From: Nostocales cyanobacterium LEGE 12452
GTDB lineage: Bacteria; Cyanobacteriota; Cyanobacteriia; Cyanobacteriales; Nostocaceae
Assembly: GCA_015206945.1 (NCBI GenBank)
Contig: JADEXV010000039.1
Span: forward strand, 1 to 42,546
Length of the DNA stretch: 42,546 nucleotides
Reading direction: 5' to 3'
Every line of letters starts with the position of its first letter. Within the stretch, counting starts at the first letter, position 1. This document shows positions 23,735 to 31,449 of this stretch, one piece after another. The notes below the pieces were generated by a model. It saw only the letters and a list, made by a program, of their open reading frames with translations, made no database searches and was not told where the DNA came from. The translations under genes were made by a program, and so were the position numbers.

Positions 23735-25717
23735 TTAATATTTTTTTACTAAAACTTTCCAATTATCTAAATACAAAAACTTTTGCCACTTACTACTTGT
23801 TATAGGCCAAGTCAACTCGCAGATAGTGCCTTGTGGAGAGTGAGGAAATCTTCGAAACTTGCCTCTCAATTGTCGCGCTAAATCTTGAGCTTGGCCTGTT
23901 CCTTGTCCCCTACGTTGATAATTTTTAGATATATTTGCAAATCCATTATCAATTATTTGCAGACAATACCCTTTCGACGATTGCGTACAAACAACATCAA
24001 GACGAGTAGCTCCTTGGGAATGTTTACCAACATTACATAAAGCTTCTTGCAAAAAAAGGTATAAACCTCGCTTTTGATTTGCATTTAAGTTGCATTCTTC
24101 TAATGGTTCAAAATTAGGAGGTATAAAACTTTGGATTGTCATAAATCCTTGAAAGTTTTTTCTTAGGGTAATATCGTAAACATAATAAAGCATCTCAGAA
24201 ATTGGGGTTTGCAAATCGAGTACTTCATTTCCCTCTAAATAAACACTATCATTACGACTAAGCATTTCTTGACTGAGATATTCAGGAATAGTCCGTAACT
24301 CTCGATTAAGTTGTTCAAGTTGCGATCGCAATTTTTCAGGCTCTATCTCTTCATCACCAAGACTTCTCAATATCACAGCTAGGGATTGCAGAGGCCCATT
24401 ATGGATTGCTTCAAAAGAGCGCTTAAGAGTTAAACTGCGCTGTTCGAGTAACGTTCTTAAATCTCGGTCAAAGAAAAATGTCGTCAGTCCGGCACTGGTA
24501 AAAGCTAACAAGGTTGGTACTAAAGGAATCCACCAACCTAGAATCAGCCCAACATAACAAATTCCGACGATTTCGATACTAGTTATACCAAGGCTCAACA
24601 ATGTTTTTGCCGGAGATTGCAGGATTAAACCGAGAATGATGCCGATTAAACCCCAAGTTAAAATCCATAAATACTCCCAAATTTCTGACCATACTTTTAA
24701 CAGTGGTCGTCTGTCTAAAACATGACTAATAATTTCACTCGTGGCATGAGCATGAACTTCTACCCCATAAATCCATTGGTATTGATCGGGAGACTCGTCA
24801 ACTCCTAAACCCGTGGTATAGAGTGTATTTTTAACTGCCGAGATGGTAAATCTATCTTTAACACTAGCAGCAGTCATGCCAATAATCACGATGCGATCGC
24901 GAATCCAGCTAGGATCAATTTTATTATTAAGGACATCCCTTAGAGATATGGTGCGGAAAGGTTGAGGATGAGAGCGAAAGTTCATTAGCACTTGAAAGCC
25001 ATTGGCATCAGTTCCCACATATCCGCCAGAATTGGGGAGAAAGCGGACTAGCTGACTTGAACCGAACTTGATGGGATCGTAAGAGCGACTGCCATGAGTA
25101 AACTTTATTCCTAGTTCATGCAAATATAATTGTGCTAAACGTAGAGGTAGAGAGTATTTCAGTTCTCCAGCATAAGTTTTACTTGCCATTAAGCTACGTC
25201 GCAGCTTTCCATCCGGGTCTACTATTGTATCTGCAAAGCCGACTCGTTCGGGAGGTAACTCAGGCGGTGGTTTTACATTAAAAGATTGCTTCCGATTTAA
25301 TGCTACTTCAACTCCGATGAGATTTGGATTCTCTTTCCAGACAGGTGCAAGCTCGGCGTCAGCCGAACTACTTTTATCTCTAAAAAGGTCAAGACCGATG
25401 ACTCTGGGTTTATAGGTATGTAAAATTCTCAACATTTGGGCGATTTCCTGATCTGGTATGGGAAATCTACTTACATAATTGATATCATCTTCATCAATAC
25501 CTACAATTACCACTCGCGAATCAACGGCTTCATTAGGCCGTAAGCGTAGCAATTGATCGAAAGCCAGCCACTCTTGTGATTGCAATAATCCTGTTGAACG
25601 AACAAGGATAATTAATCCTATTACCGAGAGTCCTGGCAGCACTACTTCTCGCCAGGGTTTCAATTGTTTGTGAACTTTTTTCCATAAATTGCTTTTAGTC
25701 GAGAGTGCGAATTTCAT
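23735..25717 (-). CDS. CHASE2-domain sensor histidine kinase
   Basis: 660 aa membrane sensor. One membrane segment (about 24-44), an extracytoplasmic CHASE2 domain (about 50-335: VVIVGIDEDDINYVSRFP.., IGLDLFRDK, IVIIGMTAASVKDRF, GVEVHAHATSEII), three more segments (348-366, 372-393, 396-416), then a dimerisation helix pair with probable phospho-acceptor His439 in FEAIHNGPLQSL and a HATPase domain: LFLQEALCNVGKHS (N box, 555-567), IIDNGF (588-593) and GQGTGQA (604-610). His is followed by Asn instead of the usual Asp/Glu of HisKA_3 kinases. Its start codon overlaps the response regulator's stop (TGATG), so the pair is translationally coupled. Confidence 0.88.
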   Translation of the reverse strand: MKFALSTKSNLWKKVHKQLKPWREVVLPGLSVIGLIILVRSTGLLQSQEWLAFDQLLRLRPNEAVDSRVVIVGIDEDDINYVSRFPIPDQEIAQMLRILHTYKPRVIGLDLFRDKSSSADAELAPVWKENPNLIGVEVALNRKQSFNVKPPPELPPERVGFADTIVDPDGKLRRSLMASKTYAGELKYSLPLRLAQLYLHELGIKFTHGSRSYDPIKFGSSQLVRFLPNSGGYVGTDANGFQVLMNFRSHPQPFRTISLRDVLNNKIDPSWIRDRIVIIGMTAASVKDRFTISAVKNTLYTTGLGVDESPDQYQWIYGVEVHAHATSEIISHVLDRRPLLKVWSEIWEYLWILTWGLIGIILGLILQSPAKTLLSLGITSIEIVGICYVGLILGWWIPLVPTLLAFTSAGLTTFFFDRDLRTLLEQRSLTLKRSFEAIHNGPLQSLAVILRSLGDEEIEPEKLRSQLEQLNRELRTIPEYLSQEMLSRNDSVYLEGNEVLDLQTPISEMLYYVYDITLRKNFQGFMTIQSFIPPNFEPLEECNLNANQKRGLYLFLQEALCNVGKHSQGATRLDVVCTQSSKGYCLQIIDNGFANISKNYQRRGQGTGQAQDLARQLRGKFRRFPHSPQGTICELTWPITSSKWQKFLYLDNWKVLVKKY

Positions 25718-26403
25718 CAGTTGATCAATCCGATTTTTCTAGCTGCGATCTCAATTTGAATTCTTAATTCTTTACCAGGTTCGTCATAGACACCCAAAGT
25801 ATCTTGCAGTCTAATCCAGTAGTTTCGGACAGTGCGATCGCTGACTAGCATTTTATGAGCGATCGCTTTATCTGTTAACCCTTCTTGATATTTCAGCGTC
25901 AGTACTTCGATCCATTTTCGGTCAAATTCTGGGCGCGATCGCAGTTCTGAAGATAAATAAATAGAGCCGCGCAATGCTAAGTCAACGAACTTTAACATTT
26001 CCCGGATTGGCAAAGACTTATCCATAGCTGCAAAGCCCCCTTCATAGGCATTAATCATCGGCTTGAGACGCACCAACGGTTTAATATTGGTACTCAGCAC
26101 TACTAAATTAGGGGCGAGAGGGCTTTCCATCAAAGTTTTGATCAGTTGCATTCCAACCTCAATCTTTGCTGGAGCTTGAGGCTTTTCTGGCAAACATAAA
26201 TCAACAATTAGCAAGTCTGGATGGTGATGTTCAAATTGCTGATAGGCAGTCTGGGCATCCTGAATTGCAAAGATTTCTGCTTCTGGATATTTCTCTTTAA
26301 GCGCTGGTATTGTACCTTGAAGAATAGCTTCGTGGTCATCAACAACTAAAAATTTTTGTAAACTTTGCTTTAGTTCTCCACTCATAACTGGTGTAATTTT
26401 CAA
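25717..26403 (-). CDS. NarL/FixJ-type response regulator
   Basis: 228 aa partner of the CHASE2 kinase. The receiver domain has Asp22-Asp23, phospho-acceptor Asp68 (LLIVDLCLP), Thr105 (VVLSTN) and Lys129 (AAMDKS), all expected residues. A LuxR-type HTH lies at about 160-205 (LTLKYQEGLTDKAIAHKMLVSDRTVRNYWIRLQDTLGV). Start ATG 26403, or ATG 26385 (MSGELKQS). It is divergent from the TpsA gene, and the palindrome at 26553-26566 lies between them, so autoregulation and control of the secretion island are plausible (inference). Confidence 0.9.
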   Translation of the reverse strand: MKITPVMSGELKQSLQKFLVVDDHEAILQGTIPALKEKYPEAEIFAIQDAQTAYQQFEHHHPDLLIVDLCLPEKPQAPAKIEVGMQLIKTLMESPLAPNLVVLSTNIKPLVRLKPMINAYEGGFAAMDKSLPIREMLKFVDLALRGSIYLSSELRSRPEFDRKWIEVLTLKYQEGLTDKAIAHKMLVSDRTVRNYWIRLQDTLGVYDEPGKELRIQIEIAARKIGLIN

Positions 26404-26550
26404 TATTTTTCAATATATTTAAGCTAGCAAAGCGATCAGGGGTCTAACTTTTTATGGCTAGATATCTAACTTGCCATTTAAGTAAAACTTATCCTTCAAG
26501 ACTAGGATAAAATAATCAACTGGTTGCGTGTTGCAATTTGAGGAATTTAG

Positions 26551-26568
26551 TTTTCCAAGATTGGAAGA
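26551..26568. promoter_or_regulatory. Palindrome TTCCAA-N2-TTGGAA, site 2 (between response regulator and TpsA)
   Basis: TTTTCCAAGATTGGAAGA; 6-bp perfect core arms with a 2-bp centre. It is 148 bp from the response-regulator start and 52 bp from the first possible TpsA start. Confidence 0.5.
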
Positions 26569-26619
26569 TCAGCACTTTAGTTAAGGAACATGACAAGTTG
26601 TCAAACTTGATGGCGTAGT

Positions 26620-29600
26620 ATGACTACTGGTTGTAAAGAGTCTATAAGTCTGGTGAAAGCTAAATTCAGGTATTATCAAAGTTGGAAATCGCTGCTATTT
26701 GGTTCTAAAACGAGAACTATAACGGGATGCTGTGCGATGGACTACGCCGTGCCTTTGGCGATCGCCATTTTTGTCATGACTAATTCTGTCCGCGCCCAAA
26801 TTGTTCCCGATAACACACTTCCAGTCAATTCCAGCGTTGTACCAGGATGCATAACTTGCACAATTGAAGGTGGAACGTTTCAAGGTAGCAACCTATTTCA
26901 CAGTTTTAGCGAGTTTTCTGTACCTACAGATGGGGAGGCATTTTTCAATAATGGGACGCAGATTCAGAACATTGTGACTCGCGTTACAGGTAACTCAACC
27001 TCGAATATTGATGGGATGATTCGGGCAAATGGCACTGCAAATTTATTTTTAATCAATCCCAATGGAATTATCTTTAACCCCAAGGCCTCTCTTAATATTG
27101 GCGGTTCGTTTATTGCAAGTACAGCTAATAGTCTTAATTTTAGTGATGGTATTAAATTCAGTGCTGTAAATTCTCAAACTCCACCTTTGCTGACTATCAA
27201 TGTACCTATTGGCTTACAATTTGGGATGAATCCAGGAAATATTCAGCTACAAGGTTCTAATTTAGAAGTTAATCCTGGTCAGACCTTAGCATTTGTAGGG
27301 GGTAATGTACAGCTTAATGGTGGTCAACTACTAGCTTTGGATGGAAATGTGGAGTTGGGAGCTATGGCAGACACTGGTACAGTTGATTTGAATATTAATG
27401 GCTCATACCTTGGTTTAAGTTTTCCTAATGGCGTTGAACGCTCTGATGTATCTCTAAGCAATGGCACTAATGTTAATGTACTCGCTGGTGTTGGGGGTAG
27501 TATTGCGATCAATGCCCGTACCTTGGATATCACTGGAGAAAGTACACAGCTAAAATCAGGCATAGCATCAGGGTTGGGTTCTGTTGACTCACAGGCGGGA
27601 GATATTGAAATTAATGCAACAGAGGCAATAAACCTGAATGGAAGTCGGATTTTTAATACGGTGCAATCAACAGCTGTAGGTAACAGTGGCGACATCAATA
27701 TAACGACCGGATCACTTTATGCGAGCAATGACGGTCTAGTGAATACCGAAACCTCTGGACAGGGGAAGGCTGGCAGTATAAACATAGTTGCCCGTGGTAC
27801 CGTTTCCTTTGATGCCAGTTATGCATTCAGTGCTGTACGACCAACAGGCGTGGGCAAAGGTGGCAACATCAACATTATTACAACTGGGTCACTCTCTGTT
27901 ACAAATGGTGGTGAGTTGGTTGCTACCAATTATGGTGGAAAGGGGGATGCAGGTAGTGTGAATATTACTGCCGGGGATACCGTTACCTTTGATGGGATAG
28001 GTAGCAATAGATTTCCGAGTGGAGCATTCAGCAATGTGTTGCCAAAGGGGGTGGGCAACGGTGCCGAGATCAAGATTACCACTGGGTCACTTGATCTGAA
28101 AAATGGTGCTGTATTGAATGCCAGAGCCTATGGGAAAGGAAATGCAGGTAGTGTGAATATAGTAGCCCGCGATACAGTTTCCTTGGATGGCAATGGCACA
28201 AATGTCAGCTCGGTACTCAGCGGAGTGCGCAGAGGAGCCGAAGGTCAAGGAGGCAATATCAAGATTACCACTGGGTCACTTTATCTAAAAAATGGCGCTG
28301 TATTGAATGCCAGAGTCGATGGGAAAGGAGATGCAGGCAGTGTGAATATATTTGCCCGCGATACAGTTTCCTTGGATGGAAATGGCACAAATGTCACTTG
28401 GATACTCAACGGAGTAGGGGAAGGAGCCGAAGGTCAGGGAGGCAACATCAACATTATAACTGGGTCACTCTCTGTTATAAATGGTGGTGAGCTAGTTGCT
28501 ACCAACTATGGTGGAAAGGGGGATGCAGGTAGTGTGAATATTACTGCCGGCGATACCGTTACCTTTGATGGGACAGATAGCAATGGATTTCCGAGTGGAG
28601 CATTCAGCAATGTGTTCCCAAACGGGGTGGGTAAGGGTGCCGACATCAACATCAAAACTGGGTCACTTGATCTGAAAAATGGCGCTGTATTGAATGCCAG
28701 AACCGCAGGGGAAGGAAATGCAGGCAATGTGAATATATTTGCTCAAGATAGAGTCTCGTTAGAAGGAGCGGGCAACAGTGGAATACTCAGTACTGTGGAA
28801 TTGACAGGCGTAGGCAAGGGGGGCAATATTAACATTACAACCGGGAGGCTGTCTTTAAGGGATAGGACCAAAATAACAGTGAGCAGTCAAGGGTCAGGAA
28901 TTGCAGGCTCATTAATAGTTGAAGCTAACTCTATCGATCTTGACAACAAAGCAACAATCAGTGCTGACACAAATGGAGGACAAGGAAATATTAATTTGCG
29001 ATCGCGCGACTTGTTGCTCCTACGTCGAGGTAGTAGGATTACTACCAACGCTACTGGTAATGCTACTGGTGGCAATATTACGATTGATACTAACAATCTA
29101 GTCGCGGTTCCAAAAGAAAATAGTGATATCAGCGCCAATGCTGAGAATAGTTTTGGTGGTCAAGTAATTATCAATGCTTCTGGCATCTTTGGCACACAGT
29201 TTCGTCTACAAGCCACGCCATTAAGTGACATTACAGCTAGTTCTGCCCGTGGTTCTGAATTTAATGGCGTAGTGCAACTCAACACACCTGATGTTAACCC
29301 CTCTCAAGGCTTAACTGCTTTGCCCACAAACATCATAGATACTTCACAGTTGATTGCCAATAGTTGCATTGGACGGAGTAAACGGCCAGAAGGGAAATTC
29401 ATTATCACAGGGAACGGAGGTTTGCCAGTGATGCCAGATGACCCTTCAATGGCACCCTATCAGACTTATCAAATTCCGACTGTCCAGAGCGCAAGTATCT
29501 CAACGCCACAAGAAAACGCTCTCGCCCCCGAAAACCCTACTACTAGCAACAAACCTTACCATTCCGTTAAATTTGCGCCACTGATTGAAGCTCAGGGATG

Positions 29601-29700
29601 GATGTACGGAGCTAATGGTGAGGTGATTCTCACTGCCTCTGCATCTACTCTCCCTCCTCACAGCTTTTGGCCACAACTGCCTACCTGTTCGGGTTCCTAA
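26620..29700 (+). CDS. TpsA-like filamentous haemagglutinin N-terminal domain protein
   Basis: 1026 aa exoprotein of the two-partner secretion type. The signal region is either extended (from 26620) or starts at ATG 26737 (MDYAVPLAIAIFVMTNSVRAQ). The TPS domain follows (about 60-300) with FLINPNGIIFNPKASLNIGGSFIAST, the conserved NPNGI/NPxA motifs that a TpsB outer-membrane pore recognises. The rest is a right-handed beta-helix of GSLxxxNGG..GNAGSVNI repeats; a 189-residue offset separates two nearly identical blocks (about residues 420-510 and 610-700). The C-terminus is proline-rich, then W-containing. No TpsB gene is in the window. Probably cell-surface or released adhesin. Confidence 0.87.
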   Translation: MTTGCKESISLVKAKFRYYQSWKSLLFGSKTRTITGCCAMDYAVPLAIAIFVMTNSVRAQIVPDNTLPVNSSVVPGCITCTIEGGTFQGSNLFHSFSEFSVPTDGEAFFNNGTQIQNIVTRVTGNSTSNIDGMIRANGTANLFLINPNGIIFNPKASLNIGGSFIASTANSLNFSDGIKFSAVNSQTPPLLTINVPIGLQFGMNPGNIQLQGSNLEVNPGQTLAFVGGNVQLNGGQLLALDGNVELGAMADTGTVDLNINGSYLGLSFPNGVERSDVSLSNGTNVNVLAGVGGSIAINARTLDITGESTQLKSGIASGLGSVDSQAGDIEINATEAINLNGSRIFNTVQSTAVGNSGDINITTGSLYASNDGLVNTETSGQGKAGSINIVARGTVSFDASYAFSAVRPTGVGKGGNINIITTGSLSVTNGGELVATNYGGKGDAGSVNITAGDTVTFDGIGSNRFPSGAFSNVLPKGVGNGAEIKITTGSLDLKNGAVLNARAYGKGNAGSVNIVARDTVSLDGNGTNVSSVLSGVRRGAEGQGGNIKITTGSLYLKNGAVLNARVDGKGDAGSVNIFARDTVSLDGNGTNVTWILNGVGEGAEGQGGNINIITGSLSVINGGELVATNYGGKGDAGSVNITAGDTVTFDGTDSNGFPSGAFSNVFPNGVGKGADINIKTGSLDLKNGAVLNARTAGEGNAGNVNIFAQDRVSLEGAGNSGILSTVELTGVGKGGNINITTGRLSLRDRTKITVSSQGSGIAGSLIVEANSIDLDNKATISADTNGGQGNINLRSRDLLLLRRGSRITTNATGNATGGNITIDTNNLVAVPKENSDISANAENSFGGQVIINASGIFGTQFRLQATPLSDITASSARGSEFNGVVQLNTPDVNPSQGLTALPTNIIDTSQLIANSCIGRSKRPEGKFIITGNGGLPVMPDDPSMAPYQTYQIPTVQSASISTPQENALAPENPTTSNKPYHSVKFAPLIEAQGWMYGANGEVILTASASTLPPHSFWPQLPTCSGS
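27885..28720 (+). repeat. Internal duplications in the TpsA gene
   Basis: The block from about 27894 recurs at about 28461 (567-bp offset, 189 codons) with few changes over about 250 bp; the block from about 28077 recurs near 28257 (180-bp offset). Recent in-frame expansion of the beta-helix. Confidence 0.75.
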
Positions 29701-29721
29701 GAAGTTTTAGTTATCTTCAGG

Positions 29722-29751
29722 AATTGACTTTCCAATTTTGGAAAGTCAATT
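29722..29751. promoter_or_regulatory. Long palindrome, site 3 (first crystallin gene)
   Basis: 14-bp perfect arms (AATTGACTTTCCAA and its complement) around a TT centre, containing the TTTCCAA-N2-TTGGAAA core. The loop is too short for a terminator hairpin and no T-run follows. A TTGACG sequence 8 bp downstream (29759-29764) is conserved in unit B and could be the -35 element, placing the palindrome where an activator would bind. Confidence 0.6.
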
Positions 29752-29878
29752 TCCTAACTTGACGATGTACGTCTAATCAAATTTATCTATTGTAAAACAG
29801 TGCAGTGAAGGCGAAGACCTAAAACGCCAGTGCTGCACAGACCCAACTTATTAGTCTACCTCAATAAGGATAAAAACA

Positions 29879-30229
29879 ATGTCTAACATCAACAACCAAA
29901 CCCAAGACCTTTACAGCATCGAATTAGTGCAAGATGTTGACCACGAGGCTGCTGCTACTGTTAGTGGCGGTGCTTTAATCCTGTGGAGTGGGTTTAATGC
30001 TACAGGCAATAGGAGATTTATCACAAGCGCAGATAGCAATTTGGGACGAGCTCCTGGTGTAACCAACTTCAACAATGTAGCATCTTCGTACCGGGTAACG
30101 CTTGGCCAACGTTGGGCTGCCTACACTGGTTTCAATTTCACAGGTACAAGATTCGTTCTATCATCAAGCACACTACGTAACTTCGGAGCTAACAACAACA
30201 CCATCTCTTCTGTTAGACGTATTAGTTAG
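29879..30229 (+). CDS. Double-glycine-leader beta/gamma-crystallin protein 1
   Basis: 116 aa. Residues 1-31 form a leader rich in Asn/Gln at the start and ending AAATVSGG, the double-glycine cut site of C39 peptidase exporters. The 85-residue remainder is a beta/gamma-crystallin-like domain with two Greek-key motifs (LWSGFNATGNRRFITS.. and AYTGFNFTGTRFVLSSS..SSVRRI); the peptidase-inhibitor I36 family has the same fold. No cysteine. ATG is preceded by AAGGATAAAAAC. Predicted to be cleaved and exported by 31450-33666. Role outside the cell unknown: Ca-binding, inhibitor or antimicrobial are guesses. Confidence 0.75.
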   Translation: MSNINNQTQDLYSIELVQDVDHEAAATVSGGALILWSGFNATGNRRFITSADSNLGRAPGVTNFNNVASSYRVTLGQRWAAYTGFNFTGTRFVLSSSTLRNFGANNNTISSVRRIS

Positions 30230-30574
30230 TCACAAACTCTGACTGCTGCTAATATCAGGTAACGCTAACAAGACCATCTCTTCTGTCATAAGTACGTAAA
30301 AAATTGTTTTTTATACCGCAGATGAGAATCTTGAAAAACTTAAAAGGGAAAAGAATGCTCTCACCTTCACTTTTCGCTGAGTAACATTCTTTTCTTGTAG
30401 TTCGTAGGGGTGAGGTCGTTTTTGCTCCTACTTTTTCATTTTTATAAAGATAACATAAATAAGCAAGCGTAAAGAAGTAATATCACTAACTTAACTTGTG
30501 CGTATAAATACGTGAGCAGCATGACAATAATCAAATTGCACACGGACTAAACAAGTAATTGCGGAATTTTTATT
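30230..30574. other. 3' spacer of unit A
   Basis: Holds the terminator at 30404-30431 and a diverged copy of the DNA that precedes the intact exporter gene in unit B (..CACACGGACTAAACAAGTAATT..). Confidence 0.6.
30404..30431 (+). terminator. Terminator after crystallin gene 1
   Basis: 10-bp stem GTAGGGGTGA / TTGCTCCTAC (three G-T pairs) followed by TTTTT. The homologous hairpin in unit B has Watson-Crick pairs at the same places. Confidence 0.65.
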
Positions 30575-30662
30575 ATGAAGTATCAGGTTATTTCTCCAAC
30601 ACAGTGAAGAAGATTGCGGTGCTGCAAGTCTAGCAACTGTTGCCAAACATTACGGACGCACT
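30575..30662 (+). pseudogene. Truncated 5' copy of the C39 exporter gene
   Basis: 88 bp matching the first 87 bp of the exporter gene at 31450 (start codon, the EEDCGAA region, VAKHYGRT), with one extra T that breaks the frame, and then replaced by DNA matching the start of unit A. It marks the breakpoint of the tandem duplication. Confidence 0.88.
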
Positions 30663-30684
30663 AAGAAGTGTCAGTTATCTGCGA

Positions 30685-30716
30685 AAATTGACTTTCCAAT
30701 TTTGGAAAGTCAATTT
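30685..30716. promoter_or_regulatory. Long palindrome, site 4 (second crystallin gene)
   Basis: Same palindrome as site 3, with arms extended to 15 bp, followed by the same TTGACG candidate -35 element and a similar untranslated leader. Confidence 0.6.
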
Positions 30717-30847
30717 CCTAACTTGACGATGTGCGTCTAATCAAATTTACCTATTGTAAAGGAGTGGAGTGAAGGCGAACACCCAAAACGCTAGCGCTGC
30801 ATACACTCAACTTACTAACCTCCCTTAATTAACTAAGGAGAAAAATA

Positions 30848-31180
30848 ATGTCTAACATCAACAACCAAACCCAAGACCTTTATAGCATCGAATTAGTGCA
30901 AGACCTTGACCATGAAGCCGCTGCTACTGTTAGTGGTGGTACCTTATACATTTCAAAGGGATATAATGGTACAGGAGCTCAGATAGGTCTTAACAAAGGA
31001 TATACCGATTTAGGCTCCTATAAGAATACAGTGTCCTGGTACAAGGTAACGGGTTACAAAGGTTGGTATGCCTACACTGGTAAGAATTACACAGGTAAAA
31101 AATACTATCTAAAACCAGGCTCAAAAGGTAACTTAGGCGGTAACGCTAACAACAACATCGAGTCTGTACTACCTGCATAA
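30848..31180 (+). CDS. Double-glycine-leader beta/gamma-crystallin protein 2
   Basis: 110 aa. Its leader is identical to that of protein 1 at 30 of 31 residues (Val20 to Leu) and ends VSGG, while the 79-residue mature part has diverged widely: LYISKGYNGTGAQIGLNKG.. and AYTGKNYTGKKYYLKPGS..NNNIESV, still two Greek-key motifs. It is very rich in Lys, Tyr and Gly, so much more basic than protein 1. ATG follows AAGGAGAAAAATA, a strong ribosome binding site. Predicted substrate of the C39 exporter 270 bp downstream. A terminator at 31290-31317 separates the two. Confidence 0.77.
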   Translation: MSNINNQTQDLYSIELVQDLDHEAAATVSGGTLYISKGYNGTGAQIGLNKGYTDLGSYKNTVSWYKVTGYKGWYAYTGKNYTGKKYYLKPGSKGNLGGNANNNIESVLPA

Positions 31181-31289
31181 TCAGCTAGGTTCTATTTCAT
31201 ACCGCAGACTAGAACCTTGAAAAACCTAAAACAGAAAAGAATGCCCTCACCTTCCCTTTTAGTTGAGTAACATCCTTTTCTCGCAGTTT

Positions 31290-31317
31290 GTAGGAGCGAG
31301 GTCGTTTTCGCTCCTAC
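31290..31317 (+). terminator. Terminator between crystallin gene 2 and exporter
   Basis: Perfect 10-bp stem GTAGGAGCGA / TCGCTCCTAC with an 8-nt loop and TTTTT. Partial read-through here would make more substrate than exporter mRNA. Confidence 0.75.
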
Positions 31318-31449
31318 TTTTTAATTTAAATAAAGATAACACAAATAACGTAAATGGTAATACTCATAGCAAGCTTTGAGCGTAAGAGTACGCGAACGGT
31401 ATGAAAATCAAGTCGCACACGGCATAATCAAGTAATCCCCGAATTTTTT

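Larger units (their letters stand above)
29701..30662 (+). repeat. Tandem duplication, unit A
   Basis: Runs from the TpsA stop codon through palindrome, first crystallin gene, terminator and the first 88 bp of a broken exporter gene. It matches unit B (30664-31536) in order and largely in sequence, except for the mature part of the crystallin gene. Confidence 0.85.

Noticed and set aside
29722..29751. Palindrome read as a terminator for the TpsA gene
   Set aside because: Its 2-bp centre cannot form a normal loop, no T-run follows, and the same core occurs in places where no gene ends.
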